The position numbers and the translations under genes are program-made. DNA of 19,137 bases from JBEIJQ01 sp040380145 (GTDB taxonomy: Bacteria; Bacteroidota; Bacteroidia; Chitinophagales; Saprospiraceae): the NCBI GenBank assembly GCA_040380145.1, contig JBEIJQ010000054.1, forward strand, positions 1 to 19,137, given 5' to 3'. Shown piece after piece: positions 1 to 6,839 of this stretch (position 1 is its first letter; each line of letters opens with the position of its first letter). Below the pieces are notes generated by a model. That model ran no database searches and was not told where the DNA came from. It saw only the letters and a program-made list of their open reading frames with translations.

Positions 1-102
1 CAAATCACCTCGCGAACAGCTCAAGCGCTGCGCTACCTCAGAAAAAATCTGAAAAAGACCCAAATTGAGCAGATCAGAAAAAGTCTAATGACAATTTTGG
101 GT
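1..102. other. Left-edge stretch without an assignable gene
   Basis: About 100 bases lie beyond the nnr stop. On the plus strand, frame 2 closes with TGA at 50-52 and frame 3 with TGA at 66-68, so the tail of a convergent plus-strand gene could end here. The visible residues are too few to recognise. Frame 1 stays open but continues antisense through nnr and is not convincing. Two A-rich near-repeats (CAGAAAAAATCT and CAGAAAAAGTCT) occur around 39-50 and 75-86. Confidence 0.3.
51..102 (-). terminator. Possible terminator after nnr
   Basis: On the minus strand, directly after the nnr stop codon, ACCCAAAATTG (plus 92-102) can pair with CAATTTGGGT (plus 58-67), with one bulged base and a loop of about 24 nt. 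The second arm is followed by C and then a run of five T (plus 52-56). The long loop and AT-rich stem make this weaker than a classic intrinsic terminator. Confidence 0.3.
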
Positions 103-1629
103 TCAATCCAAGTCCATTTCCATTTCCAACCAGGCTTGGCCGAGATAACGGACCAGGTCGCCGGCGATCAGGGACTGTTCGCTGCGGCGTTCGGCGGCCA
201 CATCACCGGCCAGGCCGTGCCAATAGACCCCCAGCAAAGCGGACTCTTTGGGCGTATAGCCCTGGGCCAGCAGCGAGGTGAGGATACCCGTGAGCACGTC
301 GCCGGAGCCGGCGGTGGCCATGCCGGGGTTTCCGGTGGAGTTGAAATAGCAGGTGCCGTCGGGGCAGGCAATGGCCGTATAGGCACCTTTCAGTAAGATG
401 ACCACTTGGTGGGCCACCGCTTGTTGGCGCTGCAGGGCGTTGCGAGCAAACGAGTCGGGGCAGGGGCCGAACAGCCGTTCGAATTCCTTGGGGTGTGGGG
501 TGAGGATGCTGCCGGGCGGCACGAACGACCACCATTCGGGTGAGGAGGCCAGGATATTGAGCGCATCGGCGTCGAGCACCATCGGTTTGCCGTAATGTTT
601 CATCAGGTAGCACAGCGCGTTCCGGGTGCGGTTGCGCGTGCCGATGCCCGGGCCGATACCGATCGCCTCGTAGCGACCGAATCCTTCTACCCGCGAGAGC
701 GATTCGCGGTCCTCGTCGAGGCTGACCATGGCCTCGGGCACGGACATCTGCATGATGTCGCAACCGCAGCCGGGCACATGGGCGGTGACGAGGCCCGCGC
801 CGGCGCGCAGACAGGCCCGGACGGCCAAGATAGCAGCGCCCATTTTGCCAAGGCTGCCCGCGATGACCAGGGCATGCCCGAAGTCCCCTTTGTGGGCGAA
901 GCGCGGGCGTTCGCGCACGAGGTCCGACATTTCCTCGGGGCCCAGATAGCGGTAGGGCGTTTCCGCGAGTTCGAGGAAGTCGGTGTGCAGCCCGATGCTT
1001 TCGTAGGCCCATTCGCCGGTGCGGTGGGCGTTTTCGGGAAAGAAAAAGCCCAATTTGGGCATTTCAAAAGACAAGGTGTGGTCGGCCTCCACGCTGGGGC
1101 CTACGGTGGGCGCGTCGGGCAACATGCCGGAAGGGATGTCGATCGATACGATTTCCCCGGCAGTGGCGTTGATGCGGTCGATGATCCGGGCGGGCAGTCC
1201 TTCCACGGCGCCTTGGATGCCGGAACCGAGCAGGGCGTCCACCACGATGTCGTATGGCGACAGGTCGGGCAGTTCCTCGCCGTCGCGCACGAAATGGATG
1301 CCGAGGTCGCCCAGTTCGAACAGCCTACCGAGGTTGGTTTCGAAGCCCGGGGAGCCTTTTTCGCGGTGGCGGGCGATGAACACATCCAATCGATAACTGC
1401 CCGTTCGGTGCAGCAAACGGGCAGCGGCCAAGCCGTCGCCGCCGTTGTTGCCCATCCCGCAGACCACGGCGATGCGGTTGCCTCCGTTCGGGATCTCGCG
1501 GAAGCGCCCGTAAAACCATTCTGCGAAGGTGGCCGCGGCCCGTTCCATCAGATCGATCTCGGCGATCGGCTCATTGTCGATCGTGAACTGGTCGGCTTCC
1601 CGGATCTGTTCGGCGCTGAGGATTTTCAT
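103..1629 (-). CDS. nnr: Bifunctional NAD(P)H-hydrate epimerase / ADP-dependent NAD(P)H-hydrate dehydratase
   Basis: This 508-residue cytoplasmic enzyme repairs damaged nicotinamide cofactors. The N-terminal YjeF/NnrE domain (about residues 1-220) interconverts the R and S epimers of NAD(P)HX. The C-terminal NnrD carbohydrate-kinase-like domain (about 230-505) dehydrates S-NAD(P)HX back to NAD(P)H using ADP. Visible signatures are CGMGNNGGDGLAAARLL and IDIPSGM in the epimerase half. The dehydratase half shows HKGDFGHALVIAG, GIGPGIGT, MVLDADALN, LTPHPKEFERL and the nucleotide-site motif GNPGMATAGSGDVLTG. Length and domain order match the usual bacterial fusion. The ATG at 1629 gives the standard YjeF start (MKILSAEQIREAD). 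It lies 12 nt after the gcvT stop, so co-transcription with gcvT is likely. The family call is secure. Confidence 0.95.
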   Translation of the reverse strand: MKILSAEQIREADQFTIDNEPIAEIDLMERAAATFAEWFYGRFREIPNGGNRIAVVCGMGNNGGDGLAAARLLHRTGSYRLDVFIARHREKGSPGFETNLGRLFELGDLGIHFVRDGEELPDLSPYDIVVDALLGSGIQGAVEGLPARIIDRINATAGEIVSIDIPSGMLPDAPTVGPSVEADHTLSFEMPKLGFFFPENAHRTGEWAYESIGLHTDFLELAETPYRYLGPEEMSDLVRERPRFAHKGDFGHALVIAGSLGKMGAAILAVRACLRAGAGLVTAHVPGCGCDIMQMSVPEAMVSLDEDRESLSRVEGFGRYEAIGIGPGIGTRNRTRNALCYLMKHYGKPMVLDADALNILASSPEWWSFVPPGSILTPHPKEFERLFGPCPDSFARNALQRQQAVAHQVVILLKGAYTAIACPDGTCYFNSTGNPGMATAGSGDVLTGILTSLLAQGYTPKESALLGVYWHGLAGDVAAERRSEQSLIAGDLVRYLGQAWLEMEMDLD

Positions 1630-1641
1630 GGCCGGGGTCGT

Positions 1642-2751
1642 TCAACGGATTTCCACGAAAGGCAATTTGCCGACGATTGCTTTTTCCAGGTTGCCCCGGA
1701 TATCCACGAAGATCTCGGTGCCGGGTTTGGCGAACGCCGTTTCCACATATCCGAGGCCGATGGCTTTGTCGAGCGAGGGCGATTGGGTGCCCGAACAGAC
1801 CTTGCCGATGGGGCGGCCGGAGGCGTCGGCCAGCGGGAAATCGTGCCGGGGCACGCGGCGGCCTTCCATCACGAAACCGACCAGTTTGCGGGCGGTCCCC
1901 TCGGCTTTTTGGCGGGCGAGGAAATCGCTGTCCACGAACGCGCCTTTGTTCAATTTCGTGATCCAACCCAGTCCGGCTTCGAGCGGGGAGGTGGTGTCGT
2001 CTATGTCGTTGCCGTACAGACAGAAGCCCATTTCGAGGCGCAGGGTGTCGCGGGCGCCGAGACCGCACGGGCGGATGCCGAACGGTTGGCCGGCCTGCAT
2101 GACCGCGTCCCAGAGCGCTTCTGCGTGCTCGTTGTCCACATAGAGTTCGAAACCTCCGGAGCCGGTGTAGCCCGTGGCGGAAATAAGCACATTGTCGATG
2201 CCGGCCATGCACCCTTTTCTGAAAGTGTAGTATTTCACATCGCCGAGCGGGATGTCGGTCAGGGCTTGGAGGGTCCGGCCGGCTTGGGGGCCTTGCACGG
2301 CCAAGAGCGCCGTTTGTTCGGAAATATCGGTGAGGCGGGTATCAAAGGTATTGTGCGCCTGGATCCAGTCCCAGTCTTTGGCCATGTTGGAAGCGTTGAC
2401 CACCAACATATAGGCCTGTTCGCCCTCGGCGCAACGGTCTTCGGGCAGGCGGTACACCAACAGGTCGTCCACGATACCGCCGCGGCCGTTCGGCATGCAG
2501 GAGTATTGGGCATCGCCGATGGCAAGTTTGGACGCGTCGTTGCTGGTGATGTGCTGGATCAGGTCGAGCGCCTGTTTGCCGCGCACGATAAACTCGCCCA
2601 TGTGCGACACATCGAACATTCCCACGCCTTCGCGGACGGCAAAGTGTTCGTCCTTGATCCCGGTGTAAGAGATGGGCATGTTGTAGCCGGCAAATTCCGC
2701 CATTTTGGCACCGGCGGCGATATGCTTGTGGATCAGCGGGGTAGGTTTCAT
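1642..2751 (-). CDS. gcvT: Glycine cleavage system T-protein (aminomethyltransferase)
   Basis: This 369-residue enzyme is the T-protein of the glycine cleavage system. It transfers the methylene carbon from aminomethylated H-protein to tetrahydrofolate, giving 5,10-methylene-THF and ammonia. Family motifs run in order: FAGYNMPISY, VGMFDVSHMGE, GGIVDDLLVYR (carrying the folate-site aspartate), GYTGSGGFELYVD and LGARDTLRLEMGFCLYGND. The C-terminal beta-barrel domain includes VPRHDFPL and GKVCSGTQSPSL. Length is typical for GcvT, and the ATG at 2751 gives the usual short N-terminus (MKPTPLIHKH). The H- and P-proteins are not in the window. nnr follows 12 nt downstream. No clear TAnnTTTG promoter was found in the 145 nt upstream, so it may rely on read-through from rpmF or an atypical promoter. 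Confidence 0.96.
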   Translation of the reverse strand: MKPTPLIHKHIAAGAKMAEFAGYNMPISYTGIKDEHFAVREGVGMFDVSHMGEFIVRGKQALDLIQHITSNDASKLAIGDAQYSCMPNGRGGIVDDLLVYRLPEDRCAEGEQAYMLVVNASNMAKDWDWIQAHNTFDTRLTDISEQTALLAVQGPQAGRTLQALTDIPLGDVKYYTFRKGCMAGIDNVLISATGYTGSGGFELYVDNEHAEALWDAVMQAGQPFGIRPCGLGARDTLRLEMGFCLYGNDIDDTTSPLEAGLGWITKLNKGAFVDSDFLARQKAEGTARKLVGFVMEGRRVPRHDFPLADASGRPIGKVCSGTQSPSLDKAIGLGYVETAFAKPGTEIFVDIRGNLEKAIVGKLPFVEIR

Positions 2752-2787
2752 GGGGATGGGGTTAGAGGGGGACTGAAAAAGGAGAGG

Positions 2788-2813
2788 AAAAGCCGTTGGG
2801 CTTGGGCAACGGC
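2788..2813 (-). terminator. Terminator of yceD-rpmF
   Basis: Between rpmF and gcvT, the minus strand reads GCCGTTG, an 8-nt loop, CAACGGC, then TTTTCC and a pyrimidine-rich stretch with a further run of five T. The 7-bp perfect stem followed by T tracts fits an intrinsic terminator ending yceD-rpmF ahead of gcvT. Nothing else was recognised in the 145-nt gap 2752-2896. Confidence 0.5.
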
Positions 2814-2896
2814 AAAAGCCCTTCGATCCCGTACCGTCTTGTGGACCGCACCGGGAGCGAAAGGCTTATGGGCAAAGCGGACGGATGCCGCTCGGA

Positions 2897-3079
2897 TCAG
2901 ACCGTCGTCTTCGCAAGGAGCGGCTTGCCACGGTAGTAACCGCACTCGCCGCACACATGGTGGAAGAGCACGGCCGTGCCGCAGTTCTGGCAGTTCACCA
3001 CATTGGGCGCGTCCAGTTTATAATGCGTGCGGCGCTTGCGCTTGCGCTGTTTGGAATGTCGCGTTTTCGGATTGGGCAT
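2897..3079 (-). CDS. rpmF: 50S ribosomal protein L32
   Basis: This 60-residue protein is bL32 of the large ribosomal subunit. The N-terminus MPNPKTRHSKQRKRKRRTHY is the standard basic rRNA-binding tail. The zinc-ribbon cysteines are all present as C30-x2-C33 and C43-x2-C46 (CQNC and CGEC), so this is the zinc-binding (C+) form. Length is normal. It follows yceD by 60 nt on the same strand, the classic yceD-rpmF pairing. The gap (3080-3139) is rich in A and T runs and shows no gene. Confidence 0.97.
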   Translation of the reverse strand: MPNPKTRHSKQRKRKRRTHYKLDAPNVVNCQNCGTAVLFHHVCGECGYYRGKPLLAKTTV

Positions 3080-3139
3080 GACTTGGATTTTTTAAAAAAA
3101 CTGCAAAAAACGGATATGGAAAATGCTTGTGCACTTGTG

Positions 3140-3655
3140 CTAATCGAGATCTTTCAAAACGTCCCAGATGGATTCTTCCTCGGTAGGCGGCTCCGGCTCA
3201 TCCGGTTCGCGCTCGAAACGGGCGAGCGCATCCTCGGGGCATCCCGGCTGGCCGTCCCGATCGGGGTGGACCATTTGGAGGGGCAGGTGGAGCATGACGA
3301 GCTCGTAGAGAATCTGCGAGCAGTCGAATTCCGTGGTCCCTTTGGGCAGATAAATCAGCTCGGGCTCGTCGTCCATCGGCGCATCGGTGAACTTCACCAG
3401 CACCTCTTCGGCGCCCTCCACGGGCAGGTCGAAGGGTTCGTTGCACCGGTCGCAGGGCACGTGGACCGTGCCTTCGAACGAAATGTCGAGCACCAGCATA
3501 TCGGTGCGTTTGTCAAGATCGACCGCTGCTTCCAGACGGCCTTGCCGGATCGGGGAATGGGGCATGCGCTCAAAAAGACCGTCATCGACCGAAAATCGGA
3601 AGGAATGGTTTCCCGGTTTGAGACCGGACAGATTGATAACGAACGGATTGTCCAT
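3140..3655 (-). CDS. yceD: YceD/DUF177 family protein (23S rRNA accumulation factor)
   Basis: This 171-residue cytoplasmic protein belongs to the YceD/DUF177 family, whose E. coli member is linked to 23S rRNA accumulation and is encoded just before rpmF. Supporting features are the family-type CDRC pair (C68 and C71) followed by NEPFDLPVEG, the acidic middle, and the FDCSQILYELVMLHLP segment. The acidic C-terminus ends in SIWDVLKDLD. The family call rests on this pattern and on the rpmF neighbour. The ATG at 3655 lies about 25 nt downstream of the start point predicted from the promoter at 3688-3717. Confidence 0.85.
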   Translation of the reverse strand: MDNPFVINLSGLKPGNHSFRFSVDDGLFERMPHSPIRQGRLEAAVDLDKRTDMLVLDISFEGTVHVPCDRCNEPFDLPVEGAEEVLVKFTDAPMDDEPELIYLPKGTTEFDCSQILYELVMLHLPLQMVHPDRDGQPGCPEDALARFEREPDEPEPPTEEESIWDVLKDLD

Positions 3656-3687
3656 CGCGCAGCCAAATTCTTGCCGAAACGGCCCGG

Positions 3688-3717
3688 CAAAGGTACGGAT
3701 TTTCGGAAAACAACCAA
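3688..3717 (-). promoter_or_regulatory. Bacteroidota-type promoter of yceD-rpmF
   Basis: Read on the minus strand, a TTG -33 element (plus 3715-3717) is followed after exactly 19 bp by TACCTTTG (plus 3688-3695). The second element matches the TAnnTTTG -7 consensus of the Bacteroidota primary sigma factor. The expected start near 3681 leaves a leader of about 25 nt before the yceD ATG. Confidence 0.65.
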
Positions 3718-3749
3718 CGTTCCGGCAAAATTTTGCGTTTGGGGTGGGC

Positions 3750-3780
3750 GGGGAGCCGTCTCAAAACGGCGGCTCCCCGA
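3750..3780. repeat. GC-rich inverted repeat between yceD and lpxC
   Basis: The 10-bp arms CGGGGAGCCG (3750-3759) and CGGCTCCCCG (3771-3780) are perfectly complementary across an 11-nt spacer. A second register (GCCGT with ACGGC, 3756-3760 and 3767-3771) is also possible. Six A follow on the plus side, so neither strand has a T tract after the hairpin and it is not an intrinsic terminator. It sits between two divergent promoters, so it may be an operator or simply structured spacer DNA. Confidence 0.6.
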
Positions 3781-3850
3781 AAAAAGCGCACATGGCGGCC
3801 ATTTCGGCGAATTATTTTGCGCAGTCCCCCCTGCCGCCTGCAAATTCGTT

Positions 3851-3858
3851 TATCTTTG
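3851..3858 (+). promoter_or_regulatory. -7 element of the lpxC/fabZ-lpxA promoter
   Basis: TATCTTTG matches the Bacteroidota TAnnTTTG -7 consensus exactly. No convincing -33 TTG was found at 19-21 bp. The predicted transcription start falls at about 3864, on or next to the upstream candidate ATG, so the mRNA is either leaderless or has a leader of only about 15 nt before the ATG at 3879. Confidence 0.5.
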
Positions 3859-3878
3859 CGCGGATGCCAACCATCCTT

Positions 3879-5288
3879 ATGTACGGATCAAAACAGCATA
3901 CCCTCCAAAAGTCCGCCCGAGTGAGCGGCATCGGCCTGCACACTGGAAAGCCGGCGACCATGGTTTTTTTGCCCGCGCCCACCGGACACGGCATCAAATT
4001 CCAACGGGTGGACCTGCCCGACCGAACCATCGTGCCCGCAGACGTGGCCTACGTGGCCAACACCAACCGCAGCACCGTCCTCCGCGCCAAAGACGCGCAG
4101 GTGGGCACCGTTGAACACGTGCTGGCAGCTCTCACGGGCCTCGGCATCGACAACGTGCTCATCGAACTGGACGGACCGGAAACCCCCATCATGGACGGCA
4201 GCGCGGCGCCCTTTGTGTGCGCCCTGATCGAGGCTGGCATACAAGAACAGGATGCCGAGCGAGAATATCTCGAAATACTCGAACCCGTTTCCGTCCGCGA
4301 CGAAGCGACCGGCTCCGAGATCGTGGCTCTGCCTTCCGACCGCTTCCAGGCCACCGCCATGATCGATTTCCGCTCGCCCGTGCTGGGCATGCAGTATGCT
4401 TCGCTCGACGATATCGAATCGTTCGAACGGGAAATCGCCCCCTGCCGCACCTTCGTGTTCCTGCACGAACTCGAACAGCTCCTCGAACACGGGCTGATCA
4501 AGGGCGGCGACTTGGACAACGCGATCGTGATCGTGGACCGGGTGATGGACCAATCGGATCTCGACCGCTTGGCCGCCAAGCTCAACAAGCCCTCCGTCAA
4601 AGTAGATCGCCAAGGGATCCTCAACACGCTGTCGCTGCACTTTTCCAACGAACCCGCTCGGCACAAACTGCTCGACCTCGTGGGCGACCTCGCCCTGGTC
4701 GGCTGTCCGATCAAGGGCAAGATCGTGGCGACCAAACCCGGACACACGATCAACGTCCAGTTCGCCGACAAGCTCAAGGAATTGCTCAAGCAGCAGCGCA
4801 AACTGGCCGGCGCGCCCAGGTACGATCCCAACCAGCCCCCGCTGTTCGACGTAACGGCCATTGCCCGCAATCTGCCGCACCGTTTCCCTTTCCTGCTCGT
4901 GGACAAGATCATCGAGCTCAACGAACAGTTCGTGGTCGGTGTCAAGAACGTCACCATCAACGAAGAGTTTTTCCAAGGCCACTTTCCGGGCAACCCTGTG
5001 ATGCCCGGCGTCCTGCAGATCGAGGCAATGGCCCAAACCGGCGGTATGTTGGTGCTTTCTTCACTCAGCGACCCCGAAAATTGGGACACCTACTTTCTGA
5101 AAATAGACAACGCCCGCTTCAAGGCCAAAGTGGTCCCGGGCGACACACTCATCCTCAAACTGGTGCTGCTCAGCCCCATCCGTCGGGGCTTGTGCCACAT
5201 GAAGGGCACGGCTTATGTGGGCAACAAAATTGCCTCGGAAGCGGAATTGTTGGCCCAGATCATCCGAAGAGAACCCGACCGGAAATGA
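3879..5288 (+). CDS. lpxC/fabZ: Bifunctional UDP-3-O-acyl-GlcNAc deacetylase / 3-hydroxyacyl-ACP dehydratase
   Basis: This 469-residue cytoplasmic fusion is typical of Bacteroidota. The LpxC half (about 1-305) carries out the committed deacetylation of lipid A synthesis. The FabZ half (about 320-469) dehydrates 3-hydroxyacyl-ACP. LpxC zinc ligands are visible as H80 (TVEHVLAAL) and the H262/D266 pair (HKLLDLVGDL), beside IMDGSAAPFV. FabZ shows LPHRFPFLLVDKI and GHFPGNPVMPGVLQIEAMAQ with catalytic H368 and E382, 14 residues apart as in E. coli FabZ. The start at 3879 (MYGSKQHTL) matches the usual LpxC N-terminus. An in-frame ATG at 3864 would add five residues. It overlaps lpxA by four bases, implying translational coupling. 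The fusion joins the two enzymes that compete for hydroxyacyl-ACP flux. lpxD is not in the window. Confidence 0.96.
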   Translation: MYGSKQHTLQKSARVSGIGLHTGKPATMVFLPAPTGHGIKFQRVDLPDRTIVPADVAYVANTNRSTVLRAKDAQVGTVEHVLAALTGLGIDNVLIELDGPETPIMDGSAAPFVCALIEAGIQEQDAEREYLEILEPVSVRDEATGSEIVALPSDRFQATAMIDFRSPVLGMQYASLDDIESFEREIAPCRTFVFLHELEQLLEHGLIKGGDLDNAIVIVDRVMDQSDLDRLAAKLNKPSVKVDRQGILNTLSLHFSNEPARHKLLDLVGDLALVGCPIKGKIVATKPGHTINVQFADKLKELLKQQRKLAGAPRYDPNQPPLFDVTAIARNLPHRFPFLLVDKIIELNEQFVVGVKNVTINEEFFQGHFPGNPVMPGVLQIEAMAQTGGMLVLSSLSDPENWDTYFLKIDNARFKAKVVPGDTLILKLVLLSPIRRGLCHMKGTAYVGNKIASEAELLAQIIRREPDRK

Positions 5289-6118
5289 ACAAGAATTATC
5301 CGCTTTCCTTCATCCACGAAGGGGCCACGATCGCCGACAATGTCGAGATACAACCTTTCGTGAGCATCGAAAAAGACGTGGTCATCGGCGAAGGCTGCTG
5401 GATCGGATCCCACGCGACGATCATGTCGGGGACCCGCATCGGCAAAAACTGTCGCATCTTCCCCGGCGCCATTGTGGGCTCCATCCCCCAAGATCTGAAA
5501 TTCGAGGGCGAACACTCGCTGCTCGAGATCGGCGACAACGTCACCATCCGCGAATATTGCACCATCAACCGCGGCACCCGGGCCAATTTCAAGACCGTCA
5601 TCGGCAACAACTCGCTGCTGATGGCGTACGTGCACGTGGCCCACGACTGCGTGATCGGCCAAAACTGCGTACTGGCCAACAATGTCAACTTGGCGGGGCA
5701 CATCCATATCGGCGATCACTCCATCCTCGGCGGAATGGTTGCCATCCACCAATTCGTCAAGATCGGCCCGCATTCGATGATCGGCGGAGGATCCCTCGTG
5801 GGCAAGGACGTGCCGCCCTTCGTGAAGGCCGCCCGCTATCCGCTCTCCTACGCCGGGGTCAATTCCATCGGACTGCGCCGCCGGGGATACGACAACGAGA
5901 CCATCAACCACATCCAAGAGATTTATCGCATACTCTATGTGCGCGGCCACAACACCTCGCAGGCCCTCCAGTTCATCGAAGCGGAGATCTCGGCCACCGA
6001 GGAACGCGACCTCGTCCTGCAGTTCATCCGCGAATCCACCCGGGGCATCATCAAATCTCCGCGCCTGAACGGCAGCAAGTTCAAAGACCTGCCGGGCAAG
6101 ATCCTCGAAGTGGAATAA
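5285..6118 (+). CDS. lpxA: Acyl-[ACP]-UDP-N-acetylglucosamine O-acyltransferase
   Basis: This 277-residue enzyme catalyses the first step of lipid A synthesis, moving a 3-hydroxyacyl chain from ACP onto the 3-OH of UDP-GlcNAc. The N-terminal two thirds are a left-handed beta-helix of hexapeptide repeats (IGEGCWIGS, IGKNCRIFPG, IGNNSLLM). The catalytic histidine is H120 in VHVAHDCVIGQNC. The family loop PQDLKFEGEHSLLEIGD is also present. The C-terminal helical domain (about 200-277) includes GLRRRGYDNETI. The ATG at 5285 overlaps the lpxC/fabZ stop (ATGA), so the two are almost certainly translated together. Length is normal. Confidence 0.96.
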   Translation: MNKNYPLSFIHEGATIADNVEIQPFVSIEKDVVIGEGCWIGSHATIMSGTRIGKNCRIFPGAIVGSIPQDLKFEGEHSLLEIGDNVTIREYCTINRGTRANFKTVIGNNSLLMAYVHVAHDCVIGQNCVLANNVNLAGHIHIGDHSILGGMVAIHQFVKIGPHSMIGGGSLVGKDVPPFVKAARYPLSYAGVNSIGLRRRGYDNETINHIQEIYRILYVRGHNTSQALQFIEAEISATEERDLVLQFIRESTRGIIKSPRLNGSKFKDLPGKILEVE

Positions 6119-6133
6119 TCCCTCCGGGCGGTC

Positions 6134-6766
6134 ATGCTGAAAATCGTGTTGGAAAAGGCGGGAAAACGGTATCGCCGCGAATGGGTGTTCCGGGATCTGA
6201 CGCACCGGTTCGCCGCCGGTCAACGCTACGCCGTGGAAGGCCCCAACGGTTCGGGCAAATCCACGCTCATGCAGGTACTGTCGGGATTCATGTCGCCCAG
6301 CGCCGGCGAAGCGCGCTTTTCGCTCGATGGCCGCCCCGTGCCATCCGCCGACATGTGGCGCCACGTGAGCATCGCCGCCCCCTACGCCGAATTGCTCGAA
6401 GAACTCACGCTGTGGGAATCCATCGACTGGCACCGCAAGTTCAAACCGTTTTTGCCGGGCATGGGCCCCGAAGAAGTCTGGACACTCCTCGGACTGCCCG
6501 ATCCCGCCCGCAACAAATACCTGCGCCAACTGTCGTCGGGAACCAAACAACGCCTGAAACTGGCCCTTGCCGTTTGTTCCGACACACCCCTGCTGCTGCT
6601 CGACGAGCCCACCATCACCCTCGACGCACAAGGCGTCCGCTGGTTCGCGGATCTGCTCGAACGACATGTTTCCCCGCAACGCCTGACCGTGATCGCCTCC
6701 AATGTGCCCGAAGATTTCGCCGGCTGCAGCGAACGGATCCGGATTTTGGATTACAAAGGAGGGTAA
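6134..6766 (+). CDS. ABC transporter ATP-binding protein with atypical Q- and H-loops
   Basis: This 210-residue ABC ATPase shows Walker A GPNGSGKST (about 36-44), the signature LSSGTKQRLKLA (about 133-144) and Walker B LLLLDEPT with D157 and E158. The segment aligned with the Q-loop reads AAPYAELLEELTL, with Pro where Gln is expected. The switch position reads IASNVPED, with Asn in place of the H-loop His. No permease gene is next to it. It starts 15 nt after lpxA on the same strand, so it is probably in the lpx operon. The location suggests envelope or lipid export, but partner and substrate are unknown. It resembles small CcmA/ABC-2-type ATPases more than LptB. Confidence 0.85.
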   Translation: MLKIVLEKAGKRYRREWVFRDLTHRFAAGQRYAVEGPNGSGKSTLMQVLSGFMSPSAGEARFSLDGRPVPSADMWRHVSIAAPYAELLEELTLWESIDWHRKFKPFLPGMGPEEVWTLLGLPDPARNKYLRQLSSGTKQRLKLALAVCSDTPLLLLDEPTITLDAQGVRWFADLLERHVSPQRLTVIASNVPEDFAGCSERIRILDYKGG

Positions 6767-6793
6767 GGGAGCTGCACATTTTTTGAGGGCAAA

Positions 6794-6816
6794 ATTTTTT
6801 TTATTTTCAAAAAAAT
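6794..6816. terminator. AT-only inverted repeat in a convergent intergenic gap
   Basis: ATTTTTTT (6794-6801) and AAAAAAAT (6809-6816) form an inverted repeat in the 73-nt gap between the convergent ABC ATPase and queG genes. T runs on both strands make a weak bidirectional terminator plausible, but there is no GC stem. Confidence 0.3.
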
Positions 6817-6839
6817 CTCCCCCCAATTCCGCCCCGCAA

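Noticed and set aside
88..396. 102-codon plus-strand ORF at the left edge
   Set aside because: Most of it is antisense to the NnrD domain of nnr and it has no recognisable features.
595..3081. Very long plus-strand reading frame of 828 codons
   Set aside because: It runs antisense through nnr, gcvT and rpmF, has low-complexity His/Gly/Ala/Arg-rich translation and no family motif. It is a product of high GC codon bias.
5213..6826. 537-codon minus-strand reading frame
   Set aside because: Antisense to lpxA and the ABC ATPase; both plus-strand genes are clear family members.
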